DNA from: Rhodopirellula sp.
GTDB lineage: Bacteria; Planctomycetota; Planctomycetia; Pirellulales; Pirellulaceae
Reading direction: 5' to 3'
Assembly: GCA_002690925.1 (NCBI GenBank)
Contig: NZGD01000242.1
Coordinates: 1 to 45,623 of the forward strand
DNA length: 45,623 nucleotides
Shown: in pieces, positions 35,029 to 42,875 of the stretch
How positions within the stretch are numbered: the first letter of the stretch is position 1
Layout: the number at the start of each line of letters is the position of its first letter
The notes under the pieces: generated by a model
Databases searched by the model: none
What the model was told of the DNA's origin: nothing
Seen by the model: the letters and a program-made list of their open reading frames with translations, nothing else
Position numbers and translations under genes: made by a program

Positions 35029-35515
35029 GGCTGTAAAGCTCCCAATCGTGATTTATGAATGGACTGTTTGTTGGCTATATTTTTAGGCAAAACAACCGTC
35101 AAGCGATCCAAGTGAACCGATGCTGATGTCTCACCGTCAGTATTTTTGCTGCTGAACTCTCTAATGAGACGAATCTCATTGCTTGTTGCTGCTGCGGGTC
35201 ACCTGAGAATCACCCTGCAAAATAAGTGTTTCCATGGTTGGGCAGTGAATCTGAAACCAAAATCACTCTCTTCCCGAGAATCGAGTAACGATCAATTGTT
35301 TCAACAGGCGGGCAAAGCAACAGACTTTGGAGTACTGTCGCTGAGTGTGTTGTGGATGGTTTTGATCAATTGTAGTCCGCAGTCGGGAACGACGCATCCT
35401 CAAACCGGTTAAAAAGAGTAGCACAAGATCGCTAAGATTGTCAAATCCGCTCCAACCAGAATGTGTTCGCTTGTTCACCGCCCCCTTTTTCAGACGCTCC
35501 CAAGTTAGAAAGTCC
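35029..35515. other. Intergenic region upstream of DUF1501
   Basis: 487 bases between the DUF1501 start and the stop of the PQQ-like propeller gene. No credible gene is seen. It contains the DUF1501 promoter (35074-35102) and two copies of GATCAATTGT (35290-35299 and 35364-35373). The 11-mer TTATGAATGGA at 35053-35063 also appears just before the PPC gene (33660-33670). Confidence 0.5.
35074..35102 (-). promoter_or_regulatory. Sigma70-like promoter of DUF1501 cluster
   Basis: On the minus strand TTGACG (35102-35097), a 17-base spacer, then TATAGC (35079-35074). The spacer is optimal and both boxes are good matches. The -10 box is embedded in the 20-base element TAAAAATATAGCCAACAAAC (35085-35066) that recurs before the DUF1549/DUF1553 gene. 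The start codon follows 37 bases after the element. Confidence 0.6.
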
Positions 35516-36769
35516 TCACTTGACTCGATAGAGGGTGCTGTCACTACGGATGAGCAAATCATTTGCAATGACGCCCGGTGAAGACCGGAAAATTTCAGAT
35601 TGTCCGTCACCGATGCTGTTCTTGGACACCAATTCGAACTTTTCACCCGCCTTTAGCACAGCCACACTCCCGTCCTCCGCCAAGGCATAAATCCGTCCAG
35701 CTGCTGCGATAGGTGATCCAGAATAATTTCCCCCAAGACGCTCCTTCCACAGTTCCGCCCCAGAGCGGGCATCATAACCCGTGGCAATTCCTGACATGCT
35801 GATCGCAACCAGACAGTCATCCACCAAGATAGGGGATGGCAAGTCTCTACCGCCGCGTCGTTCGGTGTGCCACACCATGTGGGTCTTGGTCACATCCCCT
35901 CGTCCTCCAGGCCTGACTGCGTAGACGTCCCCAGACTTACCATTGACCACATACAGCAGACCATTGCCCCATGCGGGTACGGGTGTCCCACGTCCATTGA
36001 AACCAGTGCAATTCCAAAGAGGATCACCTGTTTTGGGATTATAGGCCGAGACACCGAACTCACCATTCAGGATCAATTCTGGCTGTCCGTTAACATCAAT
36101 CACGATCGGGGTACTCCAACCACCGCGTGGCTTTGCCTCACGAGGAGTTCGCCAAACCTCACTGCCTGTTTTCCGGTCCAACGCGATCAGATAGGACTTT
36201 CCCTCTGCATCACAATTTTGAATCACCAACTCATTGAAAATGATGGGCGATGCACCCACGCCCCAACCTCCCGGAAACGTCCCCAAGTCCTTCGACCATA
36301 ACTTTCCACCTTCGTTGTCAAAACAGTGCAAGCCACCTGCACCAAAAAAAGCAATCACCCGCTCCCCATCAGTCACACAACTTGGAGTAGCCCAGCTATT
36401 CATTTTGTGCAGTGATTCTCCGGGAACCACTGCCGCTGTCTTGTCCCAAAGCACCTGGCCTGACTTAGCATCAAGACACAAAACGTGCCGCTCAACCCCA
36501 TCTCCCTGAGCCACCGCTCCCGTGAGAAAAATTCGATCATCCCACTGAATAGGTGATGAGTGGCCAGAAACAGGCAGTTTTGACTGCCAAACGACATTGC
36601 CATTGTCAAAGTTAACAGGAACCTTCGCTGATCGACTGATTCCGGTTCCCTCGGGCCCTCGGAATCGGGACCAATGGGTTGGCTCAGCTGCTACCGACGG
36701 GACAAAAGCAACCAGAGTGATGGAAACCATGAGGGCTGTCTCAGCAGCCAAACAGGACGGTCGGAACAT
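35516..36769 (-). CDS. Exported PQQ-like beta-propeller protein
   Basis: 417 residues from the ATG at 36769. A signal peptide ends at SVAA (~28). HWSRFRGPEGTG is the standard opening of planctomycete PQQ-repeat propellers, and repeats such as LCLDAKSGQVLWD, IALDRKTGSEVWRTP, SAYNPKTGDPLWNC and TGYDARSGAELWKERL mark the blades. In true quinoproteins these blades hold PQQ, but the planctomycete family mostly lacks the calcium and catalytic aspartate set, so a binding or assembly role (BamB-like) is equally possible. The protein should be periplasmic. It is transcribed alone; a weak TTGATT-18-TAAAGT promoter may lie just upstream. It is separated from the DUF1501 gene by 487 bases. Confidence 0.88.
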   Translation of the reverse strand: MFRPSCLAAETALMVSITLVAFVPSVAAEPTHWSRFRGPEGTGISRSAKVPVNFDNGNVVWQSKLPVSGHSSPIQWDDRIFLTGAVAQGDGVERHVLCLDAKSGQVLWDKTAAVVPGESLHKMNSWATPSCVTDGERVIAFFGAGGLHCFDNEGGKLWSKDLGTFPGGWGVGASPIIFNELVIQNCDAEGKSYLIALDRKTGSEVWRTPREAKPRGGWSTPIVIDVNGQPELILNGEFGVSAYNPKTGDPLWNCTGFNGRGTPVPAWGNGLLYVVNGKSGDVYAVRPGGRGDVTKTHMVWHTERRGGRDLPSPILVDDCLVAISMSGIATGYDARSGAELWKERLGGNYSGSPIAAAGRIYALAEDGSVAVLKAGEKFELVSKNSIGDGQSEIFRSSPGVIANDLLIRSDSTLYRVK

Positions 36770-37229
36770 GATTCAGTTCTCAGTTTTTGTACTTTAATTT
36801 TCAGTTCGTTTTCGAATCAACAGGATACGCCACCGTTACATCACAGTTTCACATCCCGCGTCAGCTATATGCATACCGCAAGGATACCAAGTTCCCCCGA
36901 GCGACTTCAGACGCAGACATCACATTACCGACTCCAGGCTGATGCAAAAGAAAGTTCGTACATTCGAAGGTCAATTCTGATTGTACCCGCTGATGCAACC
37001 AATACACATCAGTCGTGCTGACAATGCAAATTTTCAAATGAGCATCATCGCAATTGCATCGAATCGCGATAGCATGACAAGCGGAGCGAAGCACTCCAGC
37101 AATACCCTGTAAACTCTGATCACCGCATCCACTTCTCACACCACTCAAAGGCTACTCACGATCGCCATCCAAAAGACCCGATTCAGAGGCTACGAGCTTC
37201 ACTACGAGAACAAGACGGCTACCAACTCG
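36770..37229. other. Divergent intergenic region with unassigned N-terminus of FkbM gene
   Basis: 460 bases between the propeller gene and the first ATG of the FkbM gene. From 37113 onward the FkbM frame is open and its last ~16 codons (from F-R-G-Y-E-L-H-Y-E-N at 37182) look like genuine FkbM sequence, so the coding region probably starts in here. An in-frame TAA at 37110 closes the frame. Nothing else recognised. Confidence 0.5.
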
Positions 37230-37895
37230 ATGATTCGAGCAGGTGACGAGTTCCCTTCTTTTTTCGAGCCTCGCGACTCTGAACCTTTGATCATCGACTG
37301 CGGTGCCAACATTGGAGTTTCAGTTCTTGAATGGAAAACTCGTTGGCCCATGTCTCGAATTATCTGCTTCGAGCCAGATCCGGATGCATTCCGGTTGCTG
37401 ACACTCAACATGGAACGCAATGACATTCCGGGGGTCCAATGCATCCATGCTGCGGTTGCTGACTTTGATGGAGAGACTCTGCTGTTCGGCGACATGGGCC
37501 ACGGTGCTGACGCCAGAGGAAATTCCATCCAAGCATCATGGGGTCAGCGTGAAACCAGCGATTCGGTGAAGGTCACCTGCTGCAGGCTCTCACCCTATTT
37601 GGCAAAGCATGACGTATCTTTTTTAAAAATGGATATTGAAGGTGCAGAAGAAAGTGTCCTCCGGGAATCCTTCAATGAGTTACGCAAAGTCGATGCTCTC
37701 TACGTGGAGGTTCACGAGACCGACGACATGATGGAACAAAACTCAAGTGACCGCATCGAGAATTTATTGGTGGAATCCGGCTTTCATATGGAAAGAGAAA
37801 TGCGTTTTCAACCTCATTCACTACCCCCAGACCTGAACGCATGGCAACAGAGTGTCAATGCAAATCAAACCCAATTCCTTGCTTGGCGTGATTAA
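37230..37895 (+). CDS. FkbM-family methyltransferase, N-terminus uncertain
   Basis: 221 residues from the first ATG at 37230. IIDCGANIGVS is the SAM-binding motif I, ICFEPDPDAF follows as motif II, and VSFLKMDIEGAEESVL is the hallmark FkbM segment. The family methylates hydroxyl groups of sugars or polyketides, often in surface polysaccharide work. The stretch before the ATG reads T-R-F-R-G-Y-E-L-H-Y-E-N in frame, which fits the conserved region that precedes motif I in this family, yet no ATG, GTG or TTG occurs between the stop at 37110 and 37230. A CTG (37116) or ATC start, a frameshift, or loss of the true N-terminus are the options. Function otherwise intact in sequence. Not in an operon. 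Confidence 0.8.
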   Translation: MIRAGDEFPSFFEPRDSEPLIIDCGANIGVSVLEWKTRWPMSRIICFEPDPDAFRLLTLNMERNDIPGVQCIHAAVADFDGETLLFGDMGHGADARGNSIQASWGQRETSDSVKVTCCRLSPYLAKHDVSFLKMDIEGAEESVLRESFNELRKVDALYVEVHETDDMMEQNSSDRIENLLVESGFHMEREMRFQPHSLPPDLNAWQQSVNANQTQFLAWRD

Positions 37896-38088
37896 TCACC
37901 CGCTCAAAGCACGAGCTTCCCCTTCTGGATTCAACGATAAATCTGCCTCACGACCTGCAAATTTCCAAAAGCTGGATATCATGAGGAGACAATGACGACA
38001 TTTCGTGACTATTCTGTTTCCAAAAACGATCGCTATACTTGTCATAACTTGATTTTCTTCTGTGTGTTTTGCTGGTGCTGCCTCGTTG

Positions 38089-39033
38089 ATGCTTTTCGAT
38101 TTTCTTTCTCCACCAACGAACAATAGTGATCTGGGGACGCTCGGACATTATCGCGTCATCTCAGAACTGGGACGCGGCGGCATGGGATATGTCTTTCAGG
38201 CGTTGGACACAAAACTGAAACGCTCTGTTGCTCTTAAGGTGATGAACCAGAAAGTTGCGTCCAGTCGCAACAGTCAAAAAATGTTTGTCAGAGAAGCTCG
38301 TGCGATGGCCGCGCTTCACCATGATAACGTCGTTACTATTTTCGAAGTTGGCAAGAGCGACGATACACCTTTCATGGCCATGGAGTTGCTGAAGGGCCAA
38401 ACGCTTGAACAGCGAAACAGGTCCGCGCAGCAACTCAACTACCAGCAGATTATCGACTATGCCAGGCAGATTGCTACCGGCTTGGCATTCGCTCATGAAA
38501 AAGGGATCATCCATCGCGATATCAAGCCGGCGAATATCTGGATTGAAGAGGGAACTGAGCGCATCAAAATCCTCGATTTTGGGCTCGCACTGGCGTCAAC
38601 ACCGTTAGATCAACTCTCTGGGAAAGTAGCCGTGATAGGCACGCCTGGTTATCTATCACCCGAACAAGCTCGATCGGAACCTCTGGATGATCGATGCGAC
38701 CTTTATAGTCTTGGTGCTGTGCTCTACGAATTATGCACAGGTGCGCTTCCTGTACTCGCCAACTCAATCCCAGGTCAGTTGGTATCCATCATTGCGAAGC
38801 GGGCCAAGCCGATAACCCATCAGAATTCTGACATCCCCAAAGAACTCAGTGAGCTGATTCACCAACTACTCCGTAAAGAACCACGCTCGCGACCAAAATC
38901 AGCGATCAGTTTCTGCGAACAGCTCGATCAGGTTGAAATGGCATGTGATGCTAAAAGTGGCATCGCAATTGCCATCAACAATCTGCAAAAAGGACTCAGC
39001 GATATTGCTCGAAAAAAAGATGCCGTCAAGTAG
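38089..39033 (+). CDS. Hanks-type Ser/Thr protein kinase, soluble, small
   Basis: 314 residues from the ATG at 38089; the GTG at 38062 adds nine residues and is less likely. The kinase domain takes up residues ~20-285: GRGGMGYV loop, K50 in VALKVM, E69 of helix C, HRDIKPAN (D144), DFG (D163) and GTPGYLSPEQ, so all catalytic residues are present. Unlike most planctomycete kinases it has no transmembrane helix and no C-terminal sensor domain; only ~30 residues follow the kinase fold. It probably acts on a cytoplasmic target or is regulated by a separate partner. TATACT 50 bases upstream (38033-38038) may be a -10 box. It converges on hemQ with 52 bases between the stops. Confidence 0.92.
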   Translation: MLFDFLSPPTNNSDLGTLGHYRVISELGRGGMGYVFQALDTKLKRSVALKVMNQKVASSRNSQKMFVREARAMAALHHDNVVTIFEVGKSDDTPFMAMELLKGQTLEQRNRSAQQLNYQQIIDYARQIATGLAFAHEKGIIHRDIKPANIWIEEGTERIKILDFGLALASTPLDQLSGKVAVIGTPGYLSPEQARSEPLDDRCDLYSLGAVLYELCTGALPVLANSIPGQLVSIIAKRAKPITHQNSDIPKELSELIHQLLRKEPRSRPKSAISFCEQLDQVEMACDAKSGIAIAINNLQKGLSDIARKKDAVK

Positions 39034-39085
39034 CGATGAAGTGATGCGCACAGTTTGGGCAATCGCCATCAGCAGCAGTTGACTT

Positions 39086-39931
39086 TCAGACAAGCTGACA
39101 GTGGTTCAGAATTTCCTGAGCTCCCGCGCGATAGCCAACATAGAACGGGCCAAACTCTGCATACTTCGCGCTGGCTTCGTCAAATCGCATCTTGTAAACA
39201 ATCTCGCGAAGGTACTCTGGGTTCCGGCCCCACAAAGTCACCATCCATTCCCAGTCATCCAAGCCTACACCGACAGAAATAAGTTGGCTGACTTTGCCAG
39301 CAAAGGCGATGCCACTCTGAGCATGCTCAGCCATCATGGCATTGCGAGCACTAAATGGTTCCGAAAACCAATTCGCGCCCACAACCCGACTCTTATTCAT
39401 GGGATAGAAACAAGCTGCAGGCCAGTCGGGAATCTCAGGCCTTAATCTTTGCTCATTCATCATCGGTAAGCGACGTTCGTAAGCTGCAACTTTGGCGGCA
39501 AGCTCCGGTGACTCGGGATCTGCACCCCCCGCAATCAAGCGATCACGAAAACGCTCAATTGTGGGAACATATTCACTCACCTCACTCATAGACACAAATG
39601 ACCAAACTGGCTCTATGAACTGCCCCAGACCTGGCGCCATGATTCGCTGATGCACACCATCAACCTTCGCAGGATCAGGATCCATCAACATCACACAAAA
39701 ATCTGCTGAGTGGCCACTCACCCAATAGGAAACTTGCCGTTCGTTCTTGAGTTCAGCGTCCGCACCTAGCGCGCCTTCCAGCTGTTTTTGACATTCCAAT
39801 GACAGGCTACCCTGCATGACTTCACGTCGAAATCGGTAAAAATAATGCGCACAGTGCCAACCGTTGAGCGGAATCGTGGATGGCTCAGGTAAAGGCTCTG
39901 AGGGACGTTGTGCAGGAGGTCGAGAATTCAT
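39086..39931 (-). CDS. hemQ: Coproheme decarboxylase (chlorite dismutase family)
   Basis: 281 residues from the ATG at 39931. HemQ decarboxylates coproheme III to heme b in the coproporphyrin-dependent pathway. The C-terminal half is typical: CFYPMNKSR gives the catalytic Tyr (Y176) and Lys (K180), H203 in MMAEHAQSG fits the proximal heme ligand, and EWMVTLWGRNPEYLREIVYK followed by MRFDEASAKYAEFGPFYVG is the family signature. An N-terminal Pro-rich leader (residues 1-20) is longer than in Firmicutes. No other heme genes lie nearby. Heme supply fits the many cytochromes in this window. Two 10-bp direct repeats lie immediately before the start codon. Confidence 0.93.
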   Translation of the reverse strand: MNSRPPAQRPSEPLPEPSTIPLNGWHCAHYFYRFRREVMQGSLSLECQKQLEGALGADAELKNERQVSYWVSGHSADFCVMLMDPDPAKVDGVHQRIMAPGLGQFIEPVWSFVSMSEVSEYVPTIERFRDRLIAGGADPESPELAAKVAAYERRLPMMNEQRLRPEIPDWPAACFYPMNKSRVVGANWFSEPFSARNAMMAEHAQSGIAFAGKVSQLISVGVGLDDWEWMVTLWGRNPEYLREIVYKMRFDEASAKYAEFGPFYVGYRAGAQEILNHCQLV

Positions 39932-39935
39932 AATG

Positions 39936-39958
39936 GTTGCTAATCGATGTTGCTAATC
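39936..39958 (-). promoter_or_regulatory. Direct repeat directly upstream of hemQ
   Basis: GTTGCTAATC occurs at 39936-39945 and again at 39949-39958, a 13-base period, ending five bases before the hemQ ATG. A protein bound here would cover the ribosome binding region, so a regulatory role is possible. The evidence is a single pair of short repeats. Confidence 0.3.
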
Positions 39959-40168
39959 AATGGAAACGGACCGACACGCGTGACGGACAAATAAGAGCAT
40001 TTACGAAGTCACTGGGGAATCCGTAACTACCATCCTAAACGCAGAAAGAGTGACCTACGAGGACACAAATCAGATGAATCTGAATACCCGACGTAAAAAC
40101 ACAGGCTTGTCAGGAAGTAACGGGAAAGATTCCAAGACTTCACTCGCAGTTCACATGAACTCAAAGGG

Positions 40169-40756
40169 TTACCGGTAGCTCCATTCTGTCCGTCGATCGC
40201 GGTACCCATGATGCCAGTACCAATGCTTTGTTCCGCTAGTTCCGAAATACCCATACGAAAATGGTGTTTTCCAGACCGGCATCTGCATCGTGTTTGGGAT
40301 AACCGCCCGCTCCGTACGAGGTCCCTCGCGGAGCGCAGGTGGCAGGTGAGACTTACTGCGAACATGATGTGTGTGTTCACGATGTGGCTGACGAAAAGGT
40401 GACTCGATCACGTCGTAGGGAATTGTGGGCGTTAGGACGATATCACTTGCTGCAGCAACTTGAAAATGCGCTGACGACTCGCCCATCCGCGATGAATGAC
40501 CGCGATGCTCTGCGACGCGTACAGGCAAATACCCATGCTCCGTCGTGCGACTCCCTGTCCGCGGTACCTGCGAAAGACGTCTGTCCTGTTGTTTCATAAC
40601 GGGTGGCTGATGATGACGGGACTTCGCTGATGGCAACTTTGAAGCTCCCAAGCCATGCCAATTCTCGTGAAGAATTATCAGTTGGGCTGAGCACAAAGAC
40701 GGCACCATCAACGCACCCATCAAACCTATCACTGCAAAGCGGATGGAGTTTGACAC
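40169..40756 (-). CDS. Small secreted protein with aromatic/His C-terminal motif
   Basis: 195 residues from the ATG at 40756. Residues 1-24 are a signal peptide ending C-S-A. The middle is low in complexity, rich in His, Arg and Ser, and likely disordered. The C-terminal ~36 residues (PVWKTPFSYGYFGTSG, then HWYWHHGYRDR, then TEWSYR) resemble a short tail motif of aromatic residues and histidines found in many small exported planctomycete proteins, which supports this as a real gene. Function is unknown; metal or surface binding is a guess. It is divergent from the DUF1571 gene across 346 bases and lies 237 bases upstream of hemQ on the same strand. Confidence 0.65.
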   Translation of the reverse strand: MSNSIRFAVIGLMGALMVPSLCSAQLIILHENWHGLGASKLPSAKSRHHQPPVMKQQDRRLSQVPRTGSRTTEHGYLPVRVAEHRGHSSRMGESSAHFQVAAASDIVLTPTIPYDVIESPFRQPHREHTHHVRSKSHLPPALREGPRTERAVIPNTMQMPVWKTPFSYGYFGTSGTKHWYWHHGYRDRRTEWSYR

Positions 40757-41102
40757 GAGACCACCTCCGTTGACATAGGAAGGCTAGGAAGGATTTAGCG
40801 AACACGATGTTTTTAGCGATCGGCTACTTTGGCCAGTCGCCACCACCGTTTTTGCCAAACACCGACCAAAAACAGCTAATCAGTCGCAAAACCCGGGAGA
40901 ACTGAACTGAATTGACCTTTCAAAGTCTTGCGGCTGATCACTATCCTCGCTGAAGCGTCGAGTAATTGCGCGCATGCGGGATAAAACGGTTGGGCGAACG
41001 CGTACACGAAAGTGAAAGCAATCAAATCTCCTGCCATTCCGCGGCGATACTAGACTCTAAGGGCGGTATGGAATCGCCGAACTCATCGCATGGAAGCTGA
41101 GA
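40757..41102. other. Divergent intergenic region with repeated element and long hairpin
   Basis: 346 bases between two divergent starts. It holds copy 2 of the dispersed element (40916-40945). The arm TAATCAGTCGCAAAAC (40877-40892) can pair with GTCTTGCGGCTGATCA (40925-40940) at 14 of 16 positions, one of them G-T, around a 32-base loop. No gene is seen. Confidence 0.55.
40916..40945. promoter_or_regulatory. Dispersed ~30-bp element, copy 2
   Basis: Reads CCTTTCAAAGTC, TTGCGGCTGA, T-C-A, CTATC and matches copy 1 (24859-24889) at about 25 of 30 positions. It lies 160 bases upstream of the minus-strand secreted-protein gene and 158 bases upstream of DUF1571. Its right part is one arm of the long inverted repeat described for this region. 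Confidence 0.4.
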
Positions 41103-41975
41103 ATGAACATGAAACGCCGCCAATTTGTAACGCTATGTGGATCCCTCGCGATAGGCGTAGGAAGCCGAGCTGCTTTCGCTGACGACAAGGGACTGAAGGA
41201 ACCCGTCCACCGTGTTGCCAAAGCTCCAAACAGTGTTGACCCGACGCCCCTGCACCCGCTCGATCGAGCCCTTGATATCGCACGTTCAGGGCTGGCCGGC
41301 TGTCGCGAGAACATCGACGATTACACGGCGATCTTGATCAAACGGGAACGCATCGATGATGTTTTGGGTGCCCACGAGTACATGCAGGTCAAGATCCGTA
41401 ACCGCAAGGTTCAAAATGGCCAAGTCATTCAGCCGCTCAGCGTTTATATCAACTTTCTAAAGCCCAGTTCCATGAAAGGTCGCGAGGTCATCTACGTCGA
41501 AGGCCAAAACGACAACAACATCATTGCCCATGAGGGTGGCCTGAAAGGTAAGTTCTTGCCCACGGTGAATCTTCCTCCAGACGGCATGCTGGCGATGCGT
41601 GGGCAACGTTATCCGATGACTGAGATCGGCGTCGAGAATCTCATTGTCAAACTGATTGAACGCGGACAGCAAGCGCGACAATACAGCGATGTAGAATGCG
41701 AATTCCGCAAGAACGCACGAGTCCAAAATCGTGTGTGCACCGTGCTTCAGGTGACACAACCCACCAAGCAACCAAGCCTCGAGTTCTACCAAGCATCCGT
41801 CTTCATTGATGATAAACTGAATGTTCCGATTCGTTACATCGCTTATGATTGGCCACAACACGCCGATGCACCACTTGATGTTCTGGAAGAGTACAACTAT
41901 TTGAACCTCAAGGTGAATGTGGGATTGAAAGATGAGGACTTTGATCCTTACAACCCCGCCTACAAATTCTATTAA
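41103..41975 (+). CDS. DUF1571 exported protein
   Basis: 290 residues from the ATG at 41103 with GGAAG six bases upstream; M3 (41109) is nearly as good. M-K-R-R-Q-F-V-T-L-C-G-S starts a Tat-like or Sec signal with an RR pair. The body matches DUF1571, a planctomycete-enriched family of periplasmic proteins: DYTAILIKRERIDDVLG, then KIRNRKVQNGQ, YINFLKPSSMKGREVIYV, and PIRYIAYDWPQ. The fold may be LolA/LolB-like, as reported for related families with a beta half-barrel that shields lipid, but this is inference. The function is not known. A 6-bp hairpin at 41984-42003 follows the stop and probably ends the transcript. Confidence 0.85.
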   Translation: MNMKRRQFVTLCGSLAIGVGSRAAFADDKGLKEPVHRVAKAPNSVDPTPLHPLDRALDIARSGLAGCRENIDDYTAILIKRERIDDVLGAHEYMQVKIRNRKVQNGQVIQPLSVYINFLKPSSMKGREVIYVEGQNDNNIIAHEGGLKGKFLPTVNLPPDGMLAMRGQRYPMTEIGVENLIVKLIERGQQARQYSDVECEFRKNARVQNRVCTVLQVTQPTKQPSLEFYQASVFIDDKLNVPIRYIAYDWPQHADAPLDVLEEYNYLNLKVNVGLKDEDFDPYNPAYKFY

Positions 41976-41983
41976 CGGTTGCG

Positions 41984-42003
41984 GTGCCAACTCCTACTGG
42001 CAC
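41984..42003 (+). terminator. Hairpin after DUF1571
   Basis: GTGCCA and TGGCAC form a perfect 6-bp stem around an 8-base loop, 8 bases after the DUF1571 stop. The position supports a terminator. No T-run follows. The rest of the 262-base gap to the flavin reductase stop holds no gene that I can support. Confidence 0.45.
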
Positions 42004-42237
42004 GGGTTCGAATAACGAATTACTACTGAAATCAGCCGGATGTCAGCGAACTGCCCTCGAGCAGAGCGGAAAGTTGTCAGGCTGGTCCATTAGATCCGAC
42101 ATCGGGTTGCAGGAACGGAATTCGAACCCAATGGGTTTGGACGGATCAAACTCGCGGTAGAGGCACAGATGTTGTATGGCCACGGGTTGGTTCAGCGTCT
42201 GATCGCAGCTTTACTCAACACGTGTGTGATCGCGAGA

Positions 42238-42864
42238 TTACTCTGCGTCTTCAGGGCGCTGAGGGCGTTTCAAAGCGAAACGATCGCAAGTGCGAGAGTA
42301 GAAATCTCCACCCATCCGTCCAATCGTGTCGAATTCTTCACTGAGGAACTGATCCTCAGCATCGAATAGGTCCGCTTCTACGTGTAGCCAGACAATCTGG
42401 CCGATCACCAGATTGGCACCACCAGGCCCCTGTCCCAAATCGAGAATTTGGTGGACTCGGCATTCCATCGCAGCTTTACAGTTTTTGACACGTGGAACCT
42501 GCACCTTGGCCGAGGGAGCTTTCAAAACGCCTGCGGCAACGAACTCGTCCGCGTCGGGTCCATACTCTGCTGCAGTCTGATTCATTTGTTCGGCCATTGC
42601 CTCGGTCACCATGTTGACCACAAACTCACCATTTTGCTTGACGTTTCGCAGGGTGTCTTTTGCTTCACCCCTGCGATCATTCGCCGGGCAGAACATCACT
42701 AATGGTGGATTCGCTCCGACACCATTAAAGAAACTGTAGGGAGCCAGATTGGAGACCCCATCTTTTGAATGAGTCGAAACCCATGCGATGGGACGAGGCG
42801 TAATCAGTTGGACCATCCAACCGTACAATTCGCGAACAGACAATTCTTGAGGATCCAACTGCAA
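42238..42864 (-). CDS. Flavin reductase family protein, TTG start
   Basis: 208 residues from a TTG at 42864. The open frame runs to 42960 but overlaps the preceding gene there. The TTG gives M-Q-L-D-P-Q-E-L-S, a normal N-terminus for this family, and AAAGG lies eight bases before it, overlapping the TAA stop of the upstream gene. PRPIAWVST, SNLAPYSFFNGVG and FVVNMVTEAMAEQMN are the FMN-binding split-barrel motifs of flavin reductase-like (DIM6/NTAB-type) proteins, which reduce FMN with NAD(P)H or bind FMN for another oxidase. It is the third gene of a kinase - IMPase - flavin reductase operon with an 11-base gap to the IMPase stop. Confidence 0.88.
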   Translation of the reverse strand: MQLDPQELSVRELYGWMVQLITPRPIAWVSTHSKDGVSNLAPYSFFNGVGANPPLVMFCPANDRRGEAKDTLRNVKQNGEFVVNMVTEAMAEQMNQTAAEYGPDADEFVAAGVLKAPSAKVQVPRVKNCKAAMECRVHQILDLGQGPGGANLVIGQIVWLHVEADLFDAEDQFLSEEFDTIGRMGGDFYSRTCDRFALKRPQRPEDAE

Positions 42865-42875
42865 GACAGTCGCCT

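Noticed and set aside
36861..37148. 95-residue minus-strand frame before the FkbM gene
   Set aside because: No family resemblance, no signal, and it overlaps the probable N-terminal coding part of the FkbM gene on the other strand.
42110..42140. T-arm-like GGGTTCGAATTCC on the minus strand, possible tRNA
   Set aside because: The bases flanking the TTCGAA do not pair into a 5-bp T stem and no acceptor or anticodon arms can be formed. I saw no tRNA or rRNA gene anywhere in the window.
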